DNA of 35,491 bases. It comes from Sulfurospirillum oryzae. GTDB taxonomy: Bacteria > Campylobacterota > Campylobacteria > Campylobacterales > Sulfurospirillaceae. The notes beneath the pieces are model-generated. The model was not told the origin of the DNA, did not search any database, and saw nothing but the letters and a program-made list of their open reading frames with translations. Location of the stretch: positions 1-35,491 of the forward strand of contig NZ_JANZKZ010000007.1 of the NCBI RefSeq assembly GCF_025770725.1, in the 5' to 3' direction. Numbering within the stretch: the stretch's first letter is position 1; every line of letters begins with the position of its first letter. Positions 1-9,600 of this stretch are shown here, piece by piece. Position numbers and translations under genes: made by a program.

Positions 1-1
1 C

Positions 2-661
2 ATGGCACAGGTTATTGGATACATTAAATCACTCCAAAATGGTATCTTTTTCGCAAAAGATGCACACGGTCAGATCAGAGAGCTCAAAGCAGGCGATCAG
101 GTCTTTAAAGATGAACTCGTCTATGGTGCAGAAAACAATCCTCAAAACGCACAAGTTATTATTGATGTCACTTTAACCGATGCCAAAGACATCGCACTTT
201 CAGGCGCTGAACAACTTTACACAGACCTTTCCGTTATTGGCGGATCCTTTGAAAAAGAAGATGCCGTTCTTTCAACTGATTCATTAGAAAACGCATGGAA
301 ACTCAGTACCAATACCGCTAATCCAGATATGCCATTAGATGCTACAGCTGCTGGTGTTGAAGCTCCTGCTGCTGGACAAAGTCCTGCAGATGGTGATCAT
401 CCAAACAGTGGGATCTTTTACGATAGAACAGGTGCCATTAGTGATGTCAGAACGGTTTTAGCTCAAGATACTGTTAATGGTACTATTTCTCAAAATGTTA
501 CAAGAGTTGATACCCAAGATCTCAATGACCGCCCAGTGGTTGAGAATGTTACAAGAACTGAAATAGAAGCACTTGATGGTTCAAATAAGATAAGTGGACA
601 ACTGGTAGCTTCTGATCCTGATGTGGGCGATACCCATACATTTTTTGCCGTTGAAGGTACA
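2..661 (+). repeat. 660-bp perfect direct repeat, copy 1 (5' end of adhesin 1)
   Basis: Bases 2-661 are identical to 6031-6690. Identity stops sharply: the first mismatch is T662 against C6691, after which the two genes differ every few bases, mostly at synonymous sites. The repeat covers the retention module, the TAAG cleavage site and the start of the first VCBS-type repeat. It may extend upstream beyond the window. Confidence 0.95.
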
Positions 662-3600
662 TTGCTTCTTAATGGAAAACCTGCACCAGAAGGTATTTCT
701 TTTGTTCTAAATCCAGATGGAACTTACTCTGTTACAGGAGATTTCAATCACTTAGCTATGGGAGAAAATGCGGTTGTTTCATTTCAATACTACGCTGTTG
801 ATAATGGTATAGACGTAGGTGCACCACACAATTCATTACCAGCAACCGTCACTCTTACCGTTCAAGGAACCAATGACCAACCTGTTATTAGCGATATTAA
901 TGTCAATGGCGGGGTGCAAGAGGAGATTACTCATCCTAGTATAGCCGTATTTGATAACAGCAAATATGTAGATAGTTCTAATGGTTATTGGGCAGAGTCA
1001 GATAATATTCAAGCTACACTAACTTCTCAAGGTCATTCAGTTTCAGCCTTTACTGATGAAAGTTCAGCAGGTTTTAAAACTGCTTTAGCCAATGCCAGTG
1101 TTCTTATTATGCCAGAAGAAGAAAATGGTAGCTATACCAATCTATCCGCGGGCGCAAAAGAGACCATACATGATTTTGTAAATGATGGTGGCACATTGAT
1201 AATAAACAGTGCTTATGTTAATTATGATACTGCCTTCCTTAATCAAATGTTCGGGTGGTCTTTAAGTGATAGTGGCATTTTTTACTCAGATGGCGGACAC
1301 CCTTTTAGTAAAACTTCTGATGCAATTGGTACACGTTATGAAGGTGCTCCAAGTTCATTGCCTGACAATGATGGAACTTATACTATAGCAACGAGCTCTT
1401 TGCCAGAAGGTGCATTAAATTTATATGCCGATGGTAATGGACATACCGCTATGTTTAGTATTACAGTAGGAAGTGGGACGGTAGTCTTTTTAGCTTATGA
1501 TTGGTATAACGCAGCACCAGTTGGAGATTATGATGGTGGTTGGTTAGATATTCTAAATCTTGCAGTTTCAAATACAGCACATGTTATCTATGAAACTCAC
1601 GATAGCAGTGAAGGCGCTACCCATACAAACGATGGTAACAATATTTTAACAGGAGCTTTATCTGTTACAGATGATGACGCAACTGATACCCATACCTTTA
1701 GAGTGGTTGATAACAGTGTTCAGATATTAGACAAATCCGAAGCAGGCATTACTTTAGATGATGTTAAAGTCTCTATCACTAAAGGTGAAGATGGCACATG
1801 GCAATATAAAATTGATGGTGACTTCACTAAACTAGCAGCAGGCGAAAAAGCAACCGTGACATTCCAATATGTTGCCGATGATGGTCATGGATTTGATGGT
1901 ACGGATGGTGTCAATGAAAGCTCTGTTAGTGCTCCAAAAACAATTACTCTTACCATTACAGGTACCAATGACCAACCAGTGGTTGAAAATGTGGTTGTTT
2001 CCCAAAATGAAGTCGTTGATGGTGTCAATACATTTACTGGCACACTTGTAGCAACCGATGCAGATGCTCACGATACACATAAATTCTATGGTGTTACCAA
2101 TGAAGGCGAGGGTGGCGGTGATATGCCTCCGATGGATGATATGCCTCGAAAAGAAATACTTCTAAAAGAAATGCCAGCTGATGAGAAGATAGTATTCATC
2201 CCTAAAGAAGTTCCACAAAGTATTGCTTATACACTTGATGCTCCTACTAAAGGAGTGTATGTTGATAATATCACCATCAATGAAAATGGCACATACTCTG
2301 TTGTTGGAGACTTTAACGCTCTTGCTACAGGTGAAAAAGCAGTCGTAACATTCCAATACTATGCAGTCGATAGCAGCAGTACACAAGCCAATGGCGAGTC
2401 CAATACCTCAGAGGTTAAAACGGTTACATTGACTATTGTTGGTACAAACGATGCACCAGTGGCACACAGTGATATTAACAGTGTTACAGAAGCAGGCAGT
2501 GATGATGTGGGCAAATTTATGGCGACAGGCAATCTTCTTGCCAATGATGTTGATGTCGATCATAATGCTCATTTGGATGTTGCTTCAGTGAATGGGGTTA
2601 AACCTTTCTTTGGGCAATTCATTGTTTTTGGTGAATATGGTGCATTACATGTAAACCAAGCAACAGGTCAATATGAGTATGTCTTAAATAATCTAGACAG
2701 TCGCGTAGATGGTCTTGATACTAAAGAAACCTTGACAGAAACATTTACATACGTTGTGACTGATGAGCACGGCGCTACATCGACATCGACATTGTCAATT
2801 ACCATCAATGGAACCAATGATGCTCCAACGATTTTTACAAGCACAGGTAACTGGTTCAATGCAAATGACACCGTCGATGAATCTGCATTAGCAAATGGTA
2901 CACATCAAAAAGGTACAACGGCTCTTGCTTATGGGACATTTACCATTGGCGATGTTGATGGTTTAGATGACATCAAATCTATCAGTGTGGCAGGAAAAAC
3001 ATTTAATGTTTCATCAGACAACAATTTTGCAGACCTTGTAGGACAAACCGTTGCAACAGAACATGGTGAAGTGACCATTGCTAGCTATAGCCATGGCACA
3101 TTTAACTACACCTATGCATTAACTTCTGCAACAATGGATGTTAAATTTGTGACCGAAACCGATAGCTTCAAAGTCATTGTTTCCGATGGTGATAAATCAG
3201 ACAGCGCGACTGTAACAGTAAACATCACTGATGATGCTCCAATTGTCACTAAAGATGCACAAACAACCAACGAAGATGTCGCAAGCATTTCTGGTAATGT
3301 TTTAGACAATGACAAAGTAGGCGCTGATGGTGTTGGTTCTGTTGTGTTTGACCATACTAAAGGTACTTATGGCACACTCTCTTACGACAGTAAAACAGGT
3401 GCGTACACCTACACACCTAATGCAAACGCTCAAACATTGGCACAAGGAGATAGTGTTCAAGAGAAATTCACCTATACTCTTACGGATGGCGATGGCGATA
3501 AAGCAAGCAGTACATTGACCATTACGGTTACAGGTAACAACGACGCACCAGTCTTCATTCAGCCTTCCTATAGCTTTAACTATAATGAAAATAGCACAGC

Positions 3601-5845
3601 TGCAACGGAACTTGGAACGGTTCAAGCAACTGATATTGACCATGGAAGTAGGGTTACATACTCTATTTTAAGTGGCAACGATGCTGGTTACTATACGATC
3701 GATAGTGCAACAGGAGCGATTAAATTAACCGCAGCAGGTGTCAATTCTTCTGCAAATGATTTTGAATCACCTACCAACAACCACAACCTCGTAATAGGCG
3801 CAAGTGATAGCATAACCACAACGTCTATCAATGTAGCACTCAATGAGAAAAATGTCAACGAAGCACCCGATGCGGTGAATGATATGTATGTCATTAGTGG
3901 ACTTAGAGGTCAATACTATGCGTATCATGAAGGTGATTTGCTCGATGGTGCAAATTTAAGTAACCTTGCTCAAGTGGAACAATTCATTGCTACACACACT
4001 GCAGATGCAACGTTTGCTGCAAAAGCTATTGACTTTAAATATATAGCATCAGGAGGCTTGGGCGGCGATGGTCATTTGCAAACATTCTTAGGAACAGATG
4101 CTTCAACACTCTCAAATGACCCTGAAAACAGTTCAGATGCTATTGTTAAACTAAGCGGTTCTATCGAATTAGCTAAAGGTGATTATACCTTTAGAGTAAC
4201 TTCTGATGATGGTTTTAGCATAGTTATTGATGGTAAAACGGTTGCGTCAGATCCTACTATCCATGCACCAACAACAACGGATTATACAGTCAACATTGCT
4301 GAGAGTGGGACTCATAATATCAGCATCGTTTATTGGGATCAAGGTGGTGAAGCGGTTCTTAAAGTCGAGGTTAAAAATAATGTAACGGATTCAAGTTTCC
4401 ATGTCTTGAATGGTACAAGCGATGCACTTTCCAATTTAGTGACCAATGAAGACACTCCTCTTACCATTGCACCAAGCATATTGCTTGCTAATGACTCCGA
4501 TGTTGATGGCGATAAATTGACAATTACGAGCGTTCAAGGTGATGCAGGAACACATGGTACGGTTGCTATTGTCAATGGCAATGTTGTCTTTACCCCAGAG
4601 AAAGATTACAACGGTGATGCAACCTTCAAATACACCGTTAGCGATGGCAATGGAGCAACAGACACGGCTACCGTTACTTTACATGTAAACCCAGTCAATG
4701 ACGCACCAGCCTTTGGACAAGCTTCTTATACCTTTGGTTATAATGAAAACAGCCCAACCACAGCCGTTCTTGGAACCGTTCACGCAACCGATGTAGATAG
4801 CACAACGCTCACTTACAGTATCATAGGTGGTAACAGCGATGGTTACTATGCTATTAACAGCACAACAGGAGCGATTAATCTTACAGACAAAGGCTTTGCT
4901 TCTTCTGCCAATGATTTTGAAACAGGCAATAATGCGCATACCCTTACCGTAAGTGTAAGCGACGGTAGCTTGAGTTCATCTGTCACTGTGACACTCAATG
5001 AACAAGATGTCGTTGAAGTAATTGCACATGCTAATGCAGATCATATTATTACCAATGCAGGTACAAGCACTTTTGTTGTTCCAGAATGGGCATTGATGGC
5101 AAATGATACAGGTGCGACAGATATTACAGGTGTGTCAAATAAATCTGATTTAGCGACAGTTAATTTGACAAGCAACAGCGGTTCTGTGACTATTCAAGAT
5201 AATAATAGTGCTCCTGATTGGGCATGGTGGAGTGAGACTAATGGAGGTTCATTTGACTATACAGCTAATGGCTCGACTGCACATGTTGATGTGACACAAG
5301 ACATTGGACGAAATCTAAATGGCACCAATGGCAATGATATTCTTATTAGCAATAACGGTCAACCTGATATTCATGGTGGCAAAGGAGATGATATTTTGAT
5401 TGGTGGCAATGGCAATGATTATCTCTATGGTGAAGCTGGCAATGACACATTGGTTTACAACCCTAACAATGGTATTATTGATGGAGGAACAGGAACAGAT
5501 ACTTTGGTATTTACGCAACAAAATCCAAATATTGATTTTGGCTCTTTGTATAGTAGAAATGAACCAATTTCAGGTATTGAAGTGCTTGATCTTAGCAAAG
5601 CCAATGTTAGCCTTACCAATATTTCGTACAGAGATGTTCTCGATATAACCGATAGTGGTAAATTGACCATCTTGGGAGATGCTTCTGACAATGTTGATTT
5701 TGCAAACAACGAAGAGTGGACAAAATCCGCAACACCAGTGACAGAAGCTATTAATGGTGCAAGTCATACTTTTGATGTCTATACCAATAGCCATGATAGT
5801 ACTGTTATAGTTAAAGTAGAGCAAAATATCCACGATACGATCTAA
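2..5845 (+). CDS. Giant LapA-like RTX adhesin 1 (type I secreted, retention module)
   Basis: Secreted surface adhesin of 1947 aa, predicted to be held in the outer membrane by its N-terminus. Residues 1-105 resemble the LapA retention module, and TAAG at 115-118 matches the double-alanine site cut by LapG. VCBS-type repeats ending in GTNDQPV/GTNDAPV follow, interrupted at about 308-524 by a Rossmann-like domain resembling a type 1 glutamine-amidotransferase fold, and at about 700-742 by an unusual Met/Pro/charged stretch. Then come a cadherin-like repeat (1184-1290), a PA14-like domain (1297-1462, with GLRGQYY and DDGFSIVIDG), a tandem-95 repeat, a second cadherin-like repeat, about five RTX nonapeptides (1773-1840) and a C-terminal type I secretion signal resembling that of the next gene. 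The start codon is at base 2, so promoter and RBS lie outside the window. Ligands are not known; the family role in biofilm adhesion is an inference. Confidence 0.9.
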   Translation: MAQVIGYIKSLQNGIFFAKDAHGQIRELKAGDQVFKDELVYGAENNPQNAQVIIDVTLTDAKDIALSGAEQLYTDLSVIGGSFEKEDAVLSTDSLENAWKLSTNTANPDMPLDATAAGVEAPAAGQSPADGDHPNSGIFYDRTGAISDVRTVLAQDTVNGTISQNVTRVDTQDLNDRPVVENVTRTEIEALDGSNKISGQLVASDPDVGDTHTFFAVEGTLLLNGKPAPEGISFVLNPDGTYSVTGDFNHLAMGENAVVSFQYYAVDNGIDVGAPHNSLPATVTLTVQGTNDQPVISDINVNGGVQEEITHPSIAVFDNSKYVDSSNGYWAESDNIQATLTSQGHSVSAFTDESSAGFKTALANASVLIMPEEENGSYTNLSAGAKETIHDFVNDGGTLIINSAYVNYDTAFLNQMFGWSLSDSGIFYSDGGHPFSKTSDAIGTRYEGAPSSLPDNDGTYTIATSSLPEGALNLYADGNGHTAMFSITVGSGTVVFLAYDWYNAAPVGDYDGGWLDILNLAVSNTAHVIYETHDSSEGATHTNDGNNILTGALSVTDDDATDTHTFRVVDNSVQILDKSEAGITLDDVKVSITKGEDGTWQYKIDGDFTKLAAGEKATVTFQYVADDGHGFDGTDGVNESSVSAPKTITLTITGTNDQPVVENVVVSQNEVVDGVNTFTGTLVATDADAHDTHKFYGVTNEGEGGGDMPPMDDMPRKEILLKEMPADEKIVFIPKEVPQSIAYTLDAPTKGVYVDNITINENGTYSVVGDFNALATGEKAVVTFQYYAVDSSSTQANGESNTSEVKTVTLTIVGTNDAPVAHSDINSVTEAGSDDVGKFMATGNLLANDVDVDHNAHLDVASVNGVKPFFGQFIVFGEYGALHVNQATGQYEYVLNNLDSRVDGLDTKETLTETFTYVVTDEHGATSTSTLSITINGTNDAPTIFTSTGNWFNANDTVDESALANGTHQKGTTALAYGTFTIGDVDGLDDIKSISVAGKTFNVSSDNNFADLVGQTVATEHGEVTIASYSHGTFNYTYALTSATMDVKFVTETDSFKVIVSDGDKSDSATVTVNITDDAPIVTKDAQTTNEDVASISGNVLDNDKVGADGVGSVVFDHTKGTYGTLSYDSKTGAYTYTPNANAQTLAQGDSVQEKFTYTLTDGDGDKASSTLTITVTGNNDAPVFIQPSYSFNYNENSTAATELGTVQATDIDHGSRVTYSILSGNDAGYYTIDSATGAIKLTAAGVNSSANDFESPTNNHNLVIGASDSITTTSINVALNEKNVNEAPDAVNDMYVISGLRGQYYAYHEGDLLDGANLSNLAQVEQFIATHTADATFAAKAIDFKYIASGGLGGDGHLQTFLGTDASTLSNDPENSSDAIVKLSGSIELAKGDYTFRVTSDDGFSIVIDGKTVASDPTIHAPTTTDYTVNIAESGTHNISIVYWDQGGEAVLKVEVKNNVTDSSFHVLNGTSDALSNLVTNEDTPLTIAPSILLANDSDVDGDKLTITSVQGDAGTHGTVAIVNGNVVFTPEKDYNGDATFKYTVSDGNGATDTATVTLHVNPVNDAPAFGQASYTFGYNENSPTTAVLGTVHATDVDSTTLTYSIIGGNSDGYYAINSTTGAINLTDKGFASSANDFETGNNAHTLTVSVSDGSLSSSVTVTLNEQDVVEVIAHANADHIITNAGTSTFVVPEWALMANDTGATDITGVSNKSDLATVNLTSNSGSVTIQDNNSAPDWAWWSETNGGSFDYTANGSTAHVDVTQDIGRNLNGTNGNDILISNNGQPDIHGGKGDDILIGGNGNDYLYGEAGNDTLVYNPNNGIIDGGTGTDTLVFTQQNPNIDFGSLYSRNEPISGIEVLDLSKANVSLTNISYRDVLDITDSGKLTILGDASDNVDFANNEEWTKSATPVTEAINGASHTFDVYTNSHDSTVIVKVEQNIHDTI

Positions 5846-5855
5846 TCTCTAAACG

Positions 5856-5893
5856 AGTCAGAGGGTATAAAAACTCTCTGGCTTTAATCTTTT
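5856..5893 (+). terminator. Rho-independent terminator after adhesin 1
   Basis: The 8-bp stem AGTCAGAG (5856-5863) pairs with CTCTGGCT (5876-5883) with one G:U pair and is followed by TTAATCTTTT. It lies 11 bases after the stop codon. A second hairpin, GGTAGT (5894-5899) with ACTACC (5907-5912), follows at once and may add to termination. Confidence 0.7.
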
Positions 5894-5991
5894 GGTAGTG
5901 GTAAAGACTACCCCTTCTTCTCGCAGTTAGTAATGGCATAAGGTGTCATTTTTAGTACCAAAGTACAATACTTTTTCCTACCTTTTTTTGT

Positions 5992-6020
5992 TAGAATATA
6001 AAAATTTTCAAAACAAAGGA
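5992..6020 (+). promoter_or_regulatory. Probable promoter -10 and RBS of adhesin 2
   Basis: TAGAAT at 5992-5997 is preceded by a T-rich stretch and TTTG, a layout common in Campylobacterota sigma-70 promoters, where the -35 box is weak. AAAGGA at 6015-6020 is the RBS, 10 bases before ATG 6031. The terminator upstream and this promoter suggest that the two adhesins are transcribed separately. Confidence 0.5.
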
Positions 6021-6030
6021 CCTATATCAC

Positions 6031-6690
6031 ATGGCACAGGTTATTGGATACATTAAATCACTCCAAAATGGTATCTTTTTCGCAAAAGATGCACACGGTC
6101 AGATCAGAGAGCTCAAAGCAGGCGATCAGGTCTTTAAAGATGAACTCGTCTATGGTGCAGAAAACAATCCTCAAAACGCACAAGTTATTATTGATGTCAC
6201 TTTAACCGATGCCAAAGACATCGCACTTTCAGGCGCTGAACAACTTTACACAGACCTTTCCGTTATTGGCGGATCCTTTGAAAAAGAAGATGCCGTTCTT
6301 TCAACTGATTCATTAGAAAACGCATGGAAACTCAGTACCAATACCGCTAATCCAGATATGCCATTAGATGCTACAGCTGCTGGTGTTGAAGCTCCTGCTG
6401 CTGGACAAAGTCCTGCAGATGGTGATCATCCAAACAGTGGGATCTTTTACGATAGAACAGGTGCCATTAGTGATGTCAGAACGGTTTTAGCTCAAGATAC
6501 TGTTAATGGTACTATTTCTCAAAATGTTACAAGAGTTGATACCCAAGATCTCAATGACCGCCCAGTGGTTGAGAATGTTACAAGAACTGAAATAGAAGCA
6601 CTTGATGGTTCAAATAAGATAAGTGGACAACTGGTAGCTTCTGATCCTGATGTGGGCGATACCCATACATTTTTTGCCGTTGAAGGTACA
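6031..6690 (+). repeat. 660-bp perfect direct repeat, copy 2 (5' end of adhesin 2)
   Basis: Identical to 2-661 (offset 6029). The base before the ATG is C in both copies. The match boundary is abrupt and lies inside a codon-aligned VCBS repeat, which fits recent gene conversion or duplication rather than selection on the protein alone. Confidence 0.95.
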
Positions 6691-9600
6691 CTGCTTCTTA
6701 ATGGCAAACCTGCACCAGAGGGTATTTCTTTTGTCCTTAACCAAGATGGAAGCTATACCGTTACAGGTGATTTTAACCACTTAGCTGTGGGTGAAAATGC
6801 TGTTGTTTCGTTTCAATACTATGCGGTTGATAATGGCATAGATGTAGGTGAACCACACAATTCATTACCAGCAACTGTTACGATTACCGTTCAAGGTACC
6901 AATGACCAACCTGTCATCGGAGATATTAATGTCAATGGCGGTGAAGAGTCTGTTGTTGTTGATACTACTGTAGAAAGTGGATGGGGTACTTCATACAATA
7001 TCGGTGGTCATGCGCAATCATTTTATGCGGCAGGCGATAATTTGACTGAAATTGGGATTGAGTTTAGTAATAACCAACATGGAAGCTTTAGATTTGATAT
7101 TTTTGATGCAGAAGGAAAAATTGTCTACAGTAGTAGTGCTATAGAGGTTAATACAGGAAATAGTAACGAAATAGTCAAAATAGACCTTTCTGGCGTCACA
7201 CTAAACTTGAAAGAAAAATATACGATTGATTTTGATGCTATTAGCGGAGATCCTAAAATTGTAATAAATAACGCGCAAAATAGTACGGATGGCGTTGGTT
7301 ACCTTTATGGCGAAGGAGCAGATAATACTTATACATATTTTCGTGATAACTGGGATCATGGCATGCAATTTATTTACGGTGGAGGGAAAGCTATCTATGA
7401 AACCCACGATGGCAGTGAAGGTCCTACCCATACTAACGATGGAAACAATGTCCTCACAGGGGCTCTTTCTGTAACCGATGATGACACAACGGACACACAT
7501 ACCTTTAGAGTGGTTGATAACAGTGTTCAGGTCTTAGACAAATCAGAAGCAGGCATTACTTTAGAAGATGTTAAAGTCTCGATCACTAAAGGTGAAGATG
7601 GTACATGGCAGTATAAAATTGATGGTGACTTTAGTAAACTAGCCGCTGGAGAAACCGCAACGGTTAAATTCCAATACGTTGCCGATGATGGACATGGATT
7701 TGATGGTAAAGATGGCATCAATGAAAGCTCAGTTAGTGCTCCAAAAACAATTACCCTTACCATCACAGGAACCAATGACCAACCTGTGGTCAGTGATGTG
7801 ACTCTTGACTCTCAAAATGAAGCAACAACAGGCACAAATACTTTTGGTGGAACATTGCTTGTCAGTGATGCAGATGCTCACGATACACATACCTTCCATG
7901 TGGTTGAAAATAGCTTACATGTAAACTCAGATTTTGTTAAAACTCCAGTTCTTGAGCTCAATGCCCAAACAGGTGCATACACAGTTACAGGAGACTTTAA
8001 CGCTCTTGCTGCAGGCGAAAAAGCAACCATTACATTCCAATACTATGCACAAGACAACAGCATCACGCAAGCTAATGGCGAGTCCAATACCTCAGAAATT
8101 AAAACGGTTACAATGACCATTATAGGTACTAACGATGCTCCAGTGATCTCAGAAACAAGTGTCATTGCTGGTACTGCCACAGAAGCGGGTAATCTTGATG
8201 ATGGTAGTGTTGTTCCAGCTGTCCAAACGTCAGGCACACTTGTTGCTACTGATGTGGATCATAATGCAGAACTTGCATGGTCAGGAAGTGCAAAAGGGAC
8301 TTATGGAAGTTTTGCAATCGATCCAGCAACAGGCAAATGGACGTACACCGTTGATGACACCGTAGGATCAGCCGCCGATAAACTTAAAGAAGGTGACAAG
8401 GTCACTGAGAAATTTACTGTTGTTGTTACCGATGACCAAGGCGCTACTGCGACACAAGTTGTGACTATTACTATAAACGGTACAAACGATGCACCAGTGA
8501 TTTCTGGAACAGCATCGGGTGATGCAGCAGAAGCGGGTGTTGTAACGATCACTGGCGTAACAACTCCAGTGGACGCTGTTGTTGCAACAGGAACACTCAG
8601 CGCAAGCGATGTAGATCACGATGCGACACACACATGGTCAACAAATGCGACTTCAGCAGAAGGTACAAATTATGGTACATTTGCGATTGATGACAAAGGT
8701 GTATGGACATATACTACAGGTGATGCCGCTAACCAATTAGCAGAAGGTGAAACCAAAGTCGAAACTTTCAAAGTAACAGTGACAGATGATAAAGGTGCTA
8801 TTGATACCCAAGATGTTACCATTACTATTCATGGTAACAACGATGCACCAGTGCTTAACTCGCCAAATGCGCTTAACTTTAGCGTTCAAGAAGACGCTGC
8901 CAATGAGGTAAAAGTTTACAATGGAGACATCGGCGTTAAAGATTTAGCAACCGATGCTGACAATGGTGCGACACTTTATGTTGGCAAAGTCAATGGTACT
9001 CTTGTTGGTAAAGATGGTTTTGACCAACCTATCAGCCTCTCTTATATCGACAAAGATGGCCATTCAGCAAGTATCGAAGCAATGTTACATGTAAACCAAA
9101 ATGGCTCTTATGTCATCAGCACCAACAATGACCTTAACCCAATCCCAGCAGGGGTAAAAGCAACAGCAACGCTAAGCTTTACCATTGCCGATGAACATGG
9201 CGCAGAGTCCGCACCTAAAACAGTCAACCTCGCGATTGAAGGAGCCAATGACGCCCCTGTTGTTGACCTTCATAGCGATACGTATGCAATGCTTTATTTT
9301 GAAAATGGTGCATCTATGCCGATTACATCAGGTACAGATATTAGCATTGGTGATGTTGACAGTGCAAACATTCAGTCAGCTTCTATCGTCCTTGCCAATG
9401 CAAAAGCAGGTGATTTTTTAACCTACAACGGTGTGACATACGACACTATCGTAGATGGCAAAATTACGGTTGATATTCACCAAACAGCTCCATTGTCTGC
9501 TTATCAAGATATGATCAAATCGGTTGCATACGGAAGCACCAGTGAAAACCCAAGCGCAGAAGACAGACACATAGAGGTCACTGTCAATGACGGATACGAT

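Noticed and set aside
3302-3643. Antisense open frame of 113 codons within adhesin 1 (and similar ones such as 9504-9857 and 14868-15221 within adhesin 2)
   Set aside because: They lie opposite low-complexity Thr/Asp/Gly-rich repeats, whose complement is naturally open. Similar frames recur at equivalent repeat positions, and they have no RBS or family match.
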